Assembly: GCF_026107645.2 (NCBI RefSeq)
Contig: NZ_JAPCHV010000001.1
Span: 310,001-374,000 of the forward strand
DNA length: 64,000 bases
DNA from: Flavobacterium sp. MFBS3-15
GTDB lineage: Bacteria; Bacteroidota; Bacteroidia; Flavobacteriales; Flavobacteriaceae
Direction: 5' to 3'
Positions 1 through 8,930 of the stretch are shown in pieces (the stretch's first letter is position 1; every line of letters starts with the position of its first letter). A program made the position numbers and the translations under genes. The notes beneath the pieces are model-generated. The model did not search any database, was not told where the DNA came from, and was given only the letters and a program-made list of their open reading frames with translations.

Positions 1-550
1 CGCCACCCCGCACATTAAAGCCCGATGCGCCTTCGCCGGCATTGGCAACACCCGGCAGCAATTGTATGGACTTGATCAGGTCAACTTCACCCAAAACTAC
101 TGGTATCTTTTTGATGTCGTTAGCAGAGAGTTTTGTCATACTCATTTGTGGTGTCCTAAGGTCTACTTTCTTTGATTGCTCAGCAGTGATGACAACTTCA
201 TCTAATTCGGCTGCATCTTCTGTGAGCTCAATGTCGATTTTTTGATCAGCGTTAAGGGATATAACCCTTTCAAAAGTGCTAAATCCTAAATAAGAAATAG
301 TTAAGGTGTAATCACCTTCAGGCGCTGTGATCGAATAAAAACCATATTCGTTGGTTGTGCTTCCAATGGAAGTGCCTTTTAAGAGAACAGTCGCCCCTAA
401 GACTGTTTCACCGTTGGCAACATCCTTTACTACACCACTAATTGTGTATTTTGTCTGTGCAAAAAAGAATACCGGATACAACATTGCCATTACAAATAAT
501 GCCTGCCCTTTTCCTGATTTAAAAGGTTTAAATCGCTTTTTTCTTGTCAT
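1..550 (-). CDS. TonB-dependent receptor, N-terminal part (runs off the window)
   Basis: Only the first 183 codons are present; the rest lies left of base 1. The start ATG is at 550-548. Residues about 14-31 form a hydrophobic signal peptide ending near FFFAQ. Residues about 34-110 resemble the carboxypeptidase-regulatory-like (CarboxypepD_reg-like) domain (GVVKD, GATVLLKGT, TTNEYGFYSI, YLGF). After it begins a plug domain (LIKSIQLLPGV, GFNVRGG). The family imports ligands across the outer membrane using TonB. The exact substrate cannot be told. This N-terminal extension is seen in Bacteroidota receptors with and without a SusD partner; no SusD is visible on this side. Confidence 0.9.
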   Translation of the reverse strand, partial: MTRKKRFKPFKSGKGQALFVMAMLYPVFFFAQTKYTISGVVKDVANGETVLGATVLLKGTSIGSTTNEYGFYSITAPEGDYTLTISYLGFSTFERVISLNADQKIDIELTEDAAELDEVVITAEQSKKVDLRTPQMSMTKLSANDIKKIPVVLGEVDLIKSIQLLPGVANAGEGASGFNVRGG

Positions 551-1152
551 ACTTAACAGAAGTTTAGATTAATGTTCTCATTTAACAACGGTAAAAGTAG
601 ACACGTATCCACGGGGGTTAAAATGAAGTAGGTGTTACATCCGCCTTACGTACCTTTTTGTCATGTAGTTGGATTTAATGTTTTGATTAATAGATAATTA
701 AATTTTATTGTTCGTGTGGGGCCAGAGGTTCTAAATGCGCTTTCAACACCGGTAATAAAGTCAAAACTAAAATATGTGCTTCTTTTTTGCCCGTTTAAGT
801 TTTAGATTAGATGCTGTTGTAATGAAAAAACAAGAGTGTTAGATCAGCCATCACAATCGGAGATTAGCCATTCCAAAATTTCCCCTATAGATTCCTTTAC
901 AATATTATTGTTGGGAACATGCATTCACTGAAATATTCCAGATACTTACCAGCGGGGTAATGCAGGATCGATTTTTGAGATTTTGGTTGATTGGGCCATA
1001 AAGGCACTGCAATATAAATAATTAGTAGTTGCGCTTATGGAAATAATCTGGTAGGCAACGGGAACAGGAGACTTATTTATGTGACAACGGGCTATCTTAA
1101 AATGGATTAAGAAGATAATTCTTAGGTGAAGAATTAGGATAGAAGATTATAT
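551..1152. other. Intergenic stretch without a recognised gene
   Basis: About 600 bases between the start of the TonB receptor and the stop of the AraC regulator. AT-rich, with stop codons in all frames and no convincing reading frame, tRNA fold or strong hairpin. It should hold the promoter of the receptor gene, but no clear TAnnTTTG/TTTG pair was pinned down. Confidence 0.5.
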
Positions 1153-2181
1153 TTACACCATTGAAGGTGAAGATAGTGTCTTTTTAAACTCGCTGGGGGT
1201 AACCCCGTAGATTTTTTTAAAGGTCGTGTTGAATGAGGATTTGGATTTGAAGCCAACTTCATTGGCAATGCCCATAATTGAATAATTCGTAAATTTATCA
1301 TCTTTAAGACATTCAACAAATTCTTCAGCCCTGCATTTGTTCATGTAATCCTGAAAATTGGATTTTAAGTACACATTCAGTACTTCAGATAAGTATTGTC
1401 TCGGAATGCCCATCTTTTGCGCAACCTGGTCAACTGTTATATTGCTATTTGTAAAAAGCTTCTGTTCATCCATTAGCTTTAAAAACTCGCTTTTATATAC
1501 CTCCGCTTTGGATTTGCTTAGGCTTGACGTTTTATAAGGCATGGTATCAGATTTGGGCAGTAGAGATTTTGGTGATACCACAAGCCTGAATAAAATTATG
1601 TAGAGAAGAATTGCTGATAAGCTGGTAACTCCATAGCTTTCGAGGAATGAGAAATGATCATAGTTTTCTGTTATAATGAATGAAGCTTCTTCTATTAAAT
1701 GAATTAAAGCATAAGGCAATATAAAGAAGAGCATCCAACTTTTCTTTTTGTTTTTGATGATACTATAAATGGTATAACCCAGATAAACCAGTAGAGTTAC
1801 ACCTGCAAGCACTTCACCTGTCATTAGCCATATATTCTGGCCTAAGCCAAAAACGTCTTCTATGATTTGAAGCGTAATAAAAAACAAGTATGGGGTAAAG
1901 TAAAGAAGATCCCTAAGTTGAAATATTTCATGTTTGGAATTGTGATACTTTATAAGTAAAAAGAAGAGCGTAATGATTAATGGGGACTGAAAAAGATACC
2001 AATCAGCGTCAGTAAAAAAGAGGTTAAAATCATCATCTCCTACAACGTTCAATAGCAATGCGATGATTGAAACCAGAAGCAGTAAAAAATTTACCCGCTT
2101 GTAATTCTCCTGTTTAACAAGCAGGACACTTAAAAGAAAAAGACCTTGGGTAAGGGCGATTATTTGGATTATTTGTAACAT
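1153..2181 (-). CDS. Membrane-anchored AraC-family transcriptional regulator
   Basis: 342 residues. The first about 210 residues contain some six or seven hydrophobic segments (for example ALTQGLFLLSVLLV, VNFLLLLVSIIALLLNVVG, LLYIILFRLVV). The last about 110 are an AraC/XylS DNA-binding domain with two helix-turn-helix units: one around QVAQKMGIPRQYLSEVLN, the second around IANEVGFKSKSSFNTTFKK followed by the usual YGVTPSEFKK. This integral-membrane plus AraC layout is common in Flavobacteriia. Signal and targets are unknown. It lies alone, with the same orientation as the partial TonB receptor 600 bases away. Confidence 0.85.
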   Translation of the reverse strand: MLQIIQIIALTQGLFLLSVLLVKQENYKRVNFLLLLVSIIALLLNVVGDDDFNLFFTDADWYLFQSPLIITLFFLLIKYHNSKHEIFQLRDLLYFTPYLFFITLQIIEDVFGLGQNIWLMTGEVLAGVTLLVYLGYTIYSIIKNKKKSWMLFFILPYALIHLIEEASFIITENYDHFSFLESYGVTSLSAILLYIILFRLVVSPKSLLPKSDTMPYKTSSLSKSKAEVYKSEFLKLMDEQKLFTNSNITVDQVAQKMGIPRQYLSEVLNVYLKSNFQDYMNKCRAEEFVECLKDDKFTNYSIMGIANEVGFKSKSSFNTTFKKIYGVTPSEFKKTLSSPSMV

Positions 2182-2451
2182 ATATAACGGAACGCTTTTC
2201 TCGGAACTGGCTAAAATTGGTAAAAGAAAATATAATCTATTTTAATTTACTATGAATATCGACTATACTAACAGTTTCCCTCAAGCCCAATTACCAATCA
2301 ATCTCCTAAACTGCTATATATATTTCAGAGTCATTTCAGGATCAAATAACGAAAATTTTGACAAAAGATTATTCGTGGCCTGCAATTTTTTTGATAGTTA
2401 TTTTGTATTGGTGGGGCAAAACCTTTATCTTCTATATTATCTCAGCTAACA

Positions 2452-2817
2452 TTATTCCCGCTCCTTCGAGATATTCATCTTGCAGACTTCGATATGTTTT
2501 TTCATGGCTTGCAATTCCTTAACCTTCTCATTAATTTGTATGATCTTAAGGTCAAGTACTTTCAATTTAGCAGCACGGCTCATTTCCTTCCGGTACCATG
2601 CATCAATTACTTCTTTGATTTCCGCAAGGGTAAAGCCAACTGATTTTGCCATCTGTATAAACTGAAGCTTTTCAAGGGCGTCATTTCCGTAATAAACATA
2701 ATTATTAGTTGTGACTCCATCCTTTTTGCTGCCACTTATCAGGCCTGTTTTTTCATAAAAGCGTATTGTGCCAATCGGGATTCCTGACTCTTTGGCTAAC
2801 TGATGAATTAATTTCAT
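2452..2817 (-). CDS. MerR-family transcriptional regulator
   Basis: 121 residues from the ATG at 2817-2815. An in-frame ATG 25 codons upstream (2892) is less likely, because the extra residues are low-complexity translation of the operator region. The N-terminus is a MerR winged helix (LIHQLAKESGIPIGTIRFYEKTGLI), then YVYYGNDALEKLQFIQMAKS and a C-terminal coiled coil (about 75-115). One cysteine near the C-terminus is too little to suggest metal sensing, so an organic or multidrug-type ligand is more plausible. It is divergent from the hydrolase gene at 2898, with a repeat-rich putative operator between them, and probably controls that gene and itself. Confidence 0.88.
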   Translation of the reverse strand: MKLIHQLAKESGIPIGTIRFYEKTGLISGSKKDGVTTNNYVYYGNDALEKLQFIQMAKSVGFTLAEIKEVIDAWYRKEMSRAAKLKVLDLKIIQINEKVKELQAMKKHIEVCKMNISKERE

Positions 2818-2827
2818 AAAAATATAA

Positions 2828-2849
2828 ACTGTATAGTATACTGTATAGT
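2828..2849. promoter_or_regulatory. Putative MerR operator between the divergent MerR and hydrolase genes
   Basis: ACTGTATAG occurs twice (2828-2836 and 2840-2848) around the palindrome AGTATACT (2835-2842). The site lies 10-50 bases from the MerR start and about 50 from the divergent hydrolase start, where MerR proteins normally bind. Inferred from repeat structure and position only. Confidence 0.45.
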
Positions 2850-2897
2850 TGTAGGTTACAAAATTAGTATATAATTTTACATTCAAATACAAATTCT

Positions 2898-3788
2898 ATG
2901 ACATATTCTGATGAAGATTTAGTGAAGCAATTACCTGGTTTTAAGAACAGCTATATGGCCGTAAATGGCACTGAACTGCATTACGTGGAAGGTGGCGAGG
3001 GTGAACCCCTTATTTTGCTTCCGGGATGGCCGCAAACCTGGTGGGCTTATCACAAGGTTATGCCGGCACTCGCCGCGAAATTTAAAGTACTTGCCATTGA
3101 TATACGGGGGATGGGAAGTTCCCATAAACCGATGGAGGGATATGATAAGAAAAATATGGCGCTTGATGTGTACTCGCTTGTAAATAAGCTCGGTTATCGT
3201 TCAGTAGCAATTGCAGGGCATGATATTGGTGCTCATGTTGCTTACAGCTTTGCCGCACAGTTTCAGGAGTTGACCTCAGCTCTTGTAATGCTTGACACTC
3301 CCCATCCGGATCCCAGCATGTACAGCCTTCCTATGCTTCCCATACCCGGCCTCAACTATACTTATCCCTGGTGGGTAGCTTTTAACCAGGTGAGGCATTT
3401 ACCAGAGCAATTGCTGGCCGGAAAGATGGATATTGTAATGGAATGGATTTTTTCACAGATGCTACAAGATAAACAGTGCGTATCTGAATTTGACAAAGAA
3501 GTGTATGTGGGTGCCTACAATAGTGCTGATGCTATCCGTGCATCCAGTGCATGGTATCAGGCATTCGGGCAGGATATTAAGGACAGCGAGAGTTATCCTA
3601 AAATATCTATGCCGGTTTGCGCAATAGGTAGTACAGGATATGATATGCTGAAGGTAGCACTACAGCATCAAGCGGAGGATTTACAACTGTTTAAGCTTGA
3701 TGGGTGCGGCCATTTCATCCTTGATGAACAGCCTGATATAATTGCTCACGATATAATTGACTTTTTACAGAGGCTACGCACACCATAA
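2898..3788 (+). CDS. Alpha/beta hydrolase, epoxide-hydrolase-like
   Basis: 296 residues with the alpha/beta hydrolase fold. LLPGWPQTWWAY (about 40-51) is the oxyanion-hole HGxP-type motif, with Pro replacing His. GHDIGAH carries Asp109 as nucleophile, the arrangement of epoxide hydrolases and haloalkane dehalogenases rather than serine esterases. DGCGHFILDEQP near the end supplies the catalytic His272. No signal peptide, so cytoplasmic. The divergent MerR gene and the repeat between them suggest inducible expression. The substrate is unknown; epoxide, fluoroacetate or haloalkane hydrolysis cannot be separated by eye. Confidence 0.85.
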   Translation: MTYSDEDLVKQLPGFKNSYMAVNGTELHYVEGGEGEPLILLPGWPQTWWAYHKVMPALAAKFKVLAIDIRGMGSSHKPMEGYDKKNMALDVYSLVNKLGYRSVAIAGHDIGAHVAYSFAAQFQELTSALVMLDTPHPDPSMYSLPMLPIPGLNYTYPWWVAFNQVRHLPEQLLAGKMDIVMEWIFSQMLQDKQCVSEFDKEVYVGAYNSADAIRASSAWYQAFGQDIKDSESYPKISMPVCAIGSTGYDMLKVALQHQAEDLQLFKLDGCGHFILDEQPDIIAHDIIDFLQRLRTP

Positions 3789-3892
3789 TATGGGGGTGAG
3801 CGCGATCCGGAAATCTTGACAGAAGCGGAAACTTACATTTTGAATGCTGGATTTGACCTAGTGACTAAAACCCTTGTCATTGCGGCAAAAGC

Positions 3893-3923
3893 AAAATCGT
3901 GGCAATTTAATTGCCACGATTTT
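3893..3923. terminator. Bidirectional terminator hairpin
   Basis: A 15-bp perfect inverted repeat, AAAATCGTGGCAATT and its complement, separated by a single T. Flanking A and T runs allow it to end both the hydrolase transcript (plus strand) and the convergent esterase transcript (minus strand, stop at 4007). Confidence 0.75.
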
Positions 3924-4006
3924 AATATGGATTAATTCGGAACACAATCTAACAATTTCATAGTTAAGAACGCAATCCTATTTACAAGGTTACTAGATAA
4001 CATTAC

Positions 4007-4915
4007 CTATCTACTATTACCCCATATAAAATCCTTCATGTCTTCTATTGCCTCCACTGATTTATTAGAGTCAATATGGGAAAATAGCCAAACATGTTTT
4101 TGCCCATCATATTCCTTCAGCTTTGAATTCTTCTGGATTCGCTTAATAAATGCATAGAAATTTTTGGAATCATCATTTAATACTTCATCTGTACCAACCA
4201 ACAAGAGAACAGGAGGGAATTTTTTGAATTTCAATTCACTCGGATCGGCTTCTTTAATGTTATTTGAAGAATACATCAAGGCATGATTGTACAGAAAATC
4301 CTTGCTTAGAATCGGATCCAATGCCTGTTTTGTTTCATAGGAACCATTAGCACATTTTAAATCTATCCATGGAGAGATTAATGCTAAAGATACGGGCAGA
4401 GATAGACCGGCTTTTTGTGCATCATGTATTAATGATACGGCCAGGCCACCGCCTGCACTGTCTCCCATTACCGTTATTTTATAATCGTTATACTTTTGTT
4501 GCAACTCTGTGTACACTTTAAGTATTTCATTATTGGCCGTCGGATAGGGATGTTCCGGAGACAACGAATATTCTATATATAAAATAGGCGAATTGAATGA
4601 CTTGGCAAAATGAGATAACATCGCCTGGTACGCATTAAAATTACCATAGGTATACACACCACCATGCAAATAAACAATTATTCTTTTTTGATTTAACAAT
4701 TCTTCATTTAACCAGTAACATTTTACTCCCGAAATGGTTGTTTCATTTATAGCGACAGTCGGATCGGGAGGGTATACTTTGCCCAAAGTTTCGTAGAATG
4801 CCCGAAAATTATTGATTTTTTGCATAGTGCTGTCGGCAATGGTTTGTGCCTCTACTTTTAAGCTAGTGAGTTGGAACACCGCCAACATCACTACCATTTT
4901 GAATATGTTTTTCAT
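4007..4915 (-). CDS. Exported alpha/beta hydrolase (HSL-type esterase/lipase)
   Basis: 302 residues with a signal peptide (about 1-23, ending VEAQ). HGGVYTYGN (84-92) is the HGG oxyanion motif of the hormone-sensitive-lipase family, and GDSAGGG (151-157) holds the nucleophilic Ser153. The Asp is probably in GTDEVLNDD and the His in GQKHVW near the C-terminus. It probably hydrolyses short acyl or acetyl esters in the periplasm. Its start is 10 bases past the stop of the old-yellow-enzyme gene, so it is probably the last gene of the 8770-to-4007 operon. Confidence 0.87.
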   Translation of the reverse strand: MKNIFKMVVMLAVFQLTSLKVEAQTIADSTMQKINNFRAFYETLGKVYPPDPTVAINETTISGVKCYWLNEELLNQKRIIVYLHGGVYTYGNFNAYQAMLSHFAKSFNSPILYIEYSLSPEHPYPTANNEILKVYTELQQKYNDYKITVMGDSAGGGLAVSLIHDAQKAGLSLPVSLALISPWIDLKCANGSYETKQALDPILSKDFLYNHALMYSSNNIKEADPSELKFKKFPPVLLLVGTDEVLNDDSKNFYAFIKRIQKNSKLKEYDGQKHVWLFSHIDSNKSVEAIEDMKDFIWGNSR

Positions 4916-4925
4916 TTTATTATTT

Positions 4926-6008
4926 TTATTCGTTTAAAAATGGGTAGTCGATATAACCATGCGCGGCACCACCAAACATAGTAGCCCTGTCCGGCTCATT
5001 AAGCGCCGCATCTTTTTCAAATCGCTCCGGCAGGTCAGGATTGGCTATAAACAATGTCCCAAAAGAGATTAGTTTTGCTATGCCCTTTTCAAGTTCCGCT
5101 TCGGCAGAAGCTTTGTCATAGCCCGAGTTTGCTATTACCTTTTGTTGTATCATCCTTCCGAACAATTCTATTTCATCATCTGCCGGATAGTGTGAGGGGG
5201 AAGGGAAGTACGGGCTGCGCCTCATCAGTTCCACATAAGCAAAATCTGACTTGTTAAGCTCTTCGATCAGGTAGGCGTAGGTTCCGGCAGGATCATCAAG
5301 TATCATGTTACCATAGGGATGAAAAGGAGAAATTTTAATACCCACTTTTTCACCTCCTACTGCATGGATTAATTCCTGCATCACCTCCAACACAAAACGG
5401 GTTTTATTAGGAATGCTTCCGCCGTATTCATCGGTTCTCTGGTTGGCGCTTTCAGCCAGGAACTGGCTTGGCAGGTATCCGTTTGCAGCATGAAGTTCTA
5501 CGCCATCAAATCCGGCTTCCATTGCATTTTTAGCAGCCTGACCGTAATCCTTTATAGTCTGCCTGATTTCTGCAATGCTAATTTCCTGGGGAATTTCGTA
5601 ATCTTTCATGCCCTGTGAAGTAAAATGCTGCATACCCTGTATGGGTAGGGGAGATGGTGCGAGCGGTAACTTACCGTTTCTGTCAATCGAATGCCCTACA
5701 CGGCCCGTATGCCAGAGTTGTGCGATGATTAGGCCTCCCTGATCGTGTACAGATTTGGTAACTCTTTTCCAGGCCTTTATCTGTCCGGGAGTGAATATAC
5801 CCGGGGTCAACGGACTACCTGTAGCTTCCTCGCTTATCCTGATGGCTTCTGTGAACAACAAACCTGCACTTGCTCTCTGGGTGTAATATTCTACTGTCAT
5901 TTCACCAACTATACCGTTTATATCTGCCCGGCTTCTGGTCATGGCAGACATTGCCATTCTGTTGTTTACTGTTAGATTTCCTAACTGTGTTTTCTCTAGT
6001 AATTTCAT
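4926..6008 (-). CDS. Old yellow enzyme family alkene reductase (FMN-dependent)
   Basis: 360 residues, typical length for NemA/XenA-like enzymes. Family marks include MSAMTRSRAD near the N-terminus, QLWHTGR, GFDGVELHAANGYLPSQFL with the substrate-binding His and Asn, and QRTDEYGGSIPNKTRF. It should use NADPH and FMN to reduce activated C=C bonds or nitro compounds. It sits in a run of oxidoreductase genes (MDR, pirin, NmrA-like, this gene, esterase), which suggests a response to electrophiles or redox-active compounds. No truncation is seen. Confidence 0.92.
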   Translation of the reverse strand: MKLLEKTQLGNLTVNNRMAMSAMTRSRADINGIVGEMTVEYYTQRASAGLLFTEAIRISEEATGSPLTPGIFTPGQIKAWKRVTKSVHDQGGLIIAQLWHTGRVGHSIDRNGKLPLAPSPLPIQGMQHFTSQGMKDYEIPQEISIAEIRQTIKDYGQAAKNAMEAGFDGVELHAANGYLPSQFLAESANQRTDEYGGSIPNKTRFVLEVMQELIHAVGGEKVGIKISPFHPYGNMILDDPAGTYAYLIEELNKSDFAYVELMRRSPYFPSPSHYPADDEIELFGRMIQQKVIANSGYDKASAEAELEKGIAKLISFGTLFIANPDLPERFEKDAALNEPDRATMFGGAAHGYIDYPFLNE

Positions 6009-6031
6009 GATGTTCTTTTTTAAGTTATAGT

Positions 6032-6928
6032 TTATTTGATATTATAAAGTGGCACGTAAACCTCACTTACAAAATCTTCCGCTGTAGTAGGCGTAGTAGC
6101 CGAATCGTTTCTTTTTTGGTAATTCATAAAGCCGGTTTGGATTGCCGTCCCCATCTCTATCAGATTATCTGTAAAATCTTCTGAAAAGCCATTATCTAAG
6201 AATACCTGCCTGGCCTGCTCTTCGGAAATTTGCACATAGGGTAGTTTGGGGTTACCGATAGCTTTACCAATAATGGTAGTAAATTCGCGATAGGTATAGT
6301 CCCTCGGCCCCATTACAGCATGGATACTCTTCCCTTTAAAATCAAGATTTGATAAATATGCCGCAGCTACTTTGGCTACATCCCGGGTTGCTACCATGGG
6401 TATGGCATGGTCTCCATCTGCAACTGTACCATTAATTCCTTTGGATTTAACCAATCCGATGGTTCTTAAAAAGTTATCCATAAAATAGGCGGAACGAATA
6501 TGCACTACATTGACATTTTGCAACTGGTTTAGCCTGACTTCCTGCTCACCTGTGCCACCCATGATGCCATTGCCTTCATGCATATGAGATCCCAGGCTAC
6601 TCATGTTCACTATATGCTTAATGCCGGATTTTTCTATAGCTTGTATATAGTTGCTGGTAACCTGCCTTTGGTATGCCCTTGTATTTTCCGCTTTTACATT
6701 ATCCGGCAAAATAAGGAAAGCACTATCTGCATTTGTAAAAGCATCAACAATAGTGTTTACGTCATTAACATCACCCGTAATTACTTCTGCACCCATACTT
6801 TCAAATTGTTTTAACCTATCAGTATGCCGTGCCATTACAGTAACCTGATTTTCTCTTTCCTCTAAGAGGATTTTGACAATTTTACTTCCTACTGTCCCGG
6901 TGGCCCCGAGTACTACTATTTTTTTCAT
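6032..6928 (-). CDS. NmrA-like NAD(P)-binding protein (atypical SDR)
   Basis: 298 residues. GATGTVGSKIV (8-18) is the dinucleotide-binding glycine motif of NmrA/NAD(P)H-binding atypical short-chain dehydrogenases. It continues with VTVMARH and GDVNDVNTIVDAF. The classical YxxxK pair is not obvious. Members act as quinone reductases or redox sensors. A shared upstream motif (6995-7010) and a -7-like element (6966-6973) lie directly before the gene, so it can be transcribed separately from pirin. It precedes the old yellow enzyme gene by 23 bases. Confidence 0.85.
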   Translation of the reverse strand: MKKIVVLGATGTVGSKIVKILLEERENQVTVMARHTDRLKQFESMGAEVITGDVNDVNTIVDAFTNADSAFLILPDNVKAENTRAYQRQVTSNYIQAIEKSGIKHIVNMSSLGSHMHEGNGIMGGTGEQEVRLNQLQNVNVVHIRSAYFMDNFLRTIGLVKSKGINGTVADGDHAIPMVATRDVAKVAAAYLSNLDFKGKSIHAVMGPRDYTYREFTTIIGKAIGNPKLPYVQISEEQARQVFLDNGFSEDFTDNLIEMGTAIQTGFMNYQKRNDSATTPTTAEDFVSEVYVPLYNIK

Positions 6929-6965
6929 TTGTTACTATTTTTATTGTTACTAATTATTTACACTA

Positions 6966-7010
6966 CAAAGGTGCTAAGAACCTTTTCTGAAAAATTGTAT
7001 CATATCACTG
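6966..7010 (-). promoter_or_regulatory. Promoter and shared upstream motif of the NmrA-like gene
   Basis: Minus-strand -7-like element CACCTTTG (6966-6973; one mismatch to TAnnTTTG). After exactly 21 bases comes the motif at 6995-7010 (plus strand TTGTATCATATCACTG). The same arrangement, with the same 21-base spacing, occurs before the MDR gene at 8803-8847. Likely a binding site for one of the neighbouring AraC regulators, probably the one at 8931. Confidence 0.6.
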
Positions 7011-7019
7011 TTATGGTGG

Positions 7020-7769
7020 TTATTGCAGGTTCCCGCTATACATCCCTTCGTCAAAACGAACTGCATCCGTTTTGGTAATGAATAGTATGATATCACTTAC
7101 TTCAAGTGCGCGGAATGTGGGGTTTTCATGCTCAATTAAAGCACTTTCTCCGGTTCTGATCTCCATATCGTCTCCGACATTTATTCTTCCTTCAAAAACA
7201 TAAAACAGGAAGGCGCAATTTTTAAATGGTGCTTCGGGTAGGACAATATCTTTACCCTTTTCCAGTCTCAGGTCCATCAGCCATGTATTGCTCCTTATTT
7301 GTAATGGATAATCACTCCCGTTGCCAGCTATCTTTCGCCAGAGGTTAATACTGAAAATTGCTGACAGGTCGTAAAACTGAACTTGCGGCGGGAGACCACC
7401 GGTTTCCGGCCTGATAAAAATCTGCAGCCCTTCTAAAACACCACCTTCTTCCAGTACCCTCTCCTCATGAAAGTAGCTTGACCCGGCATTCATCATCATT
7501 AATTTCAGGTTTGAGATAATATCAGTATAACCTTCAGAGTCAAGATGCTTTACTTTACCGCTTCGCAGATAGGTGAGAATTTCATCATCTCTATGTGGAT
7601 GCATGGGGATAATTGTGCCTGGCGTGATACGCGCATGGTCAATCCTTCCTATAGTGGAAAAGCCGGTATCGTTTAATTGGGGCCTTATAAGCCCGGGATA
7701 TAAAATTTGTATCCCAAACCCCCCATGCTGCTTTCCATATTTTATGGTGTTATCTATCTTAGTAACCAT
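7020..7769 (-). CDS. Pirin family protein
   Basis: 249 residues, a bicupin. The N-terminal cupin has GRIDHARITPGTIIPMHPHRDDEILTYL, with the histidines and Glu expected to hold a metal, and SYFHEERV, the second half of the metal site. The C-terminal cupin is degenerate (VFEGRINVGDDMEI). Pirins of this YhhW/YhaK type have quercetinase or redox-sensing roles. It lies between the MDR gene (59 bases upstream) and the NmrA-like gene, in the same orientation, so co-regulation with the oxidoreductases is likely. Confidence 0.88.
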   Translation of the reverse strand: MVTKIDNTIKYGKQHGGFGIQILYPGLIRPQLNDTGFSTIGRIDHARITPGTIIPMHPHRDDEILTYLRSGKVKHLDSEGYTDIISNLKLMMMNAGSSYFHEERVLEEGGVLEGLQIFIRPETGGLPPQVQFYDLSAIFSINLWRKIAGNGSDYPLQIRSNTWLMDLRLEKGKDIVLPEAPFKNCAFLFYVFEGRINVGDDMEIRTGESALIEHENPTFRALEVSDIILFITKTDAVRFDEGMYSGNLQ

Positions 7770-7828
7770 TGTTCTTCTTATTAAGTTAGTATTTGTGCAA
7801 TCTCAGGCATTTACTTATAAAAGTTTAG

Positions 7829-8770
7829 TTATATTTCTACCACCACTTTTCCTATATATCCGCCTTTTTCAGCATATTGATAGGCATCTTTGTACTGGCT
7901 AAATGGAAACACTTTATTAACCTCAATATCAAGCCCGTCCTTTAATGCACTTAGTAAAACATCGGTGTGTTGGGTTGAGGGACTGGAAAGTAGTATAATG
8001 TGCTTTTTGGACGTAAAGAGGTTTTTGAAAAGTGATACCGGAATTTCTATTGGCCTTGGTGTAGGGTTTAGGAAAAGGGCGTTGGATTTCATTATCTGCC
8101 TGGCATTTTCGTATCCCATTTTGCCGGATAAGTCAATTACTATATCGTAAGTGGCATCTCTGGAAAGGACATCTTCTTTTTTATAATCTATCACGGAAAT
8201 TGCTCCCCATTTTTTGGCAAATTCTGCTCCCTTTGTGCCGGTTACGGCCGTTACATTCACCCCTCTTTGTTTTAATAATTGAAGCAGGAACATGCCGAAA
8301 CCGCCTGTAGCTCCATTGACTAAAATGTTGGTTTGTGAATTGATGTTACCCATTTTTTGTAATGCCGTAACTGCTGCTGTACCCACTACAGGAATAGAGG
8401 CGGCCTGGGCAAAGCTGATATTGGAAGGCTTTTTCCACACTAAAGAAGCGGGCACAGTTATGTATTCGGCTGATACGCCTTCTTTCATCATGTTTTTAAC
8501 CACACCAAAGACTTCATCACCTAATTTTAAACCGTGTACAGAAGACCCAATATCTTCAATAATCCCCGCGAAATCAGCACCTGTGTATTTTGGGAACTTT
8601 GAGCCCGACATTAATTTCATTTCACCCTTCCTGATTTTCCAGTCCATCGGATTGATTGAAAATGCTTTGACTTTGACTACTACTTCATCTGATTTAACAG
8701 AAGGTTTTGACTGTTCTATAATTTGTAAAACATCCGTGGTTCCGAATTTCTTGTACGCTATTGCTTTCAT
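7829..8770 (-). CDS. NAD(P)-dependent MDR oxidoreductase (quinone-oxidoreductase-like)
   Basis: 313 residues. GroES-like N-terminus (MDWKIRKGEM, GADFAGIIEDIG, LGDEVFG) and a Rossmann domain with NGATGGFGMFLLQLLKQ (about 149-165). It lacks the cysteine cluster and catalytic Zn ligands of alcohol dehydrogenases, as quinone reductase/zeta-crystallin types do. It ends GGYIGKVVVEI, usual for the family. First gene of the probable operon running down to 4007, with its own motif-bearing promoter. Likely reduces quinones or enones using NADPH. Confidence 0.9.
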   Translation of the reverse strand: MKAIAYKKFGTTDVLQIIEQSKPSVKSDEVVVKVKAFSINPMDWKIRKGEMKLMSGSKFPKYTGADFAGIIEDIGSSVHGLKLGDEVFGVVKNMMKEGVSAEYITVPASLVWKKPSNISFAQAASIPVVGTAAVTALQKMGNINSQTNILVNGATGGFGMFLLQLLKQRGVNVTAVTGTKGAEFAKKWGAISVIDYKKEDVLSRDATYDIVIDLSGKMGYENARQIMKSNALFLNPTPRPIEIPVSLFKNLFTSKKHIILLSSPSTQHTDVLLSALKDGLDIEVNKVFPFSQYKDAYQYAEKGGYIGKVVVEI

Positions 8771-8802
8771 GATATTATTTTTAATCGTTTAAAATGATAT
8801 CA

Positions 8803-8847
8803 CAAAGTTGCGAACAAGCCCATCATCAAACTTGTATCAAATCACTA
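8803..8847 (-). promoter_or_regulatory. Promoter and shared upstream motif of the MDR gene
   Basis: -7-like element CAACTTTG on the minus strand (8803-8810), then 21 bases, then TTGTATCAAATCACTA (plus strand, 8832-8847). It differs from the 6995-7010 copy at only two of 16 positions. Confidence 0.6.
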
Positions 8848-8867
8848 TTGTGCTTTTACACAATAAA

Positions 8868-8894
8868 AAAGGCACCTTCTTTACGGGTGCCTTT
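8868..8894 (-). terminator. Terminator of the AraC gene at 8931
   Basis: Inverted repeat AAAGGCACC / GGTGCCTTT with a 9-base loop. On the minus strand it is followed by a T run (the A run at 8863-8870), placed 35 bases after the AraC stop. Confidence 0.75.
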
Positions 8895-8930
8895 AATCGA
8901 TAGGATTATAATGAAAAGTAAAAGTCAGGA

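Noticed and set aside
2252-2449. A 65-codon plus-strand frame between the AraC and MerR genes
   Set aside because: AT-rich, no motif or promoter, and not co-oriented with a transcript; probably chance.
3893-3923. Palindrome sharing TGGCAAT and AAAATCGTGGCA with the integrase-flanking repeat
   Set aside because: It fits a bidirectional terminator between convergent genes; the shared letters look coincidental and the TGGCA-n6-TGGCA direct layout is absent.
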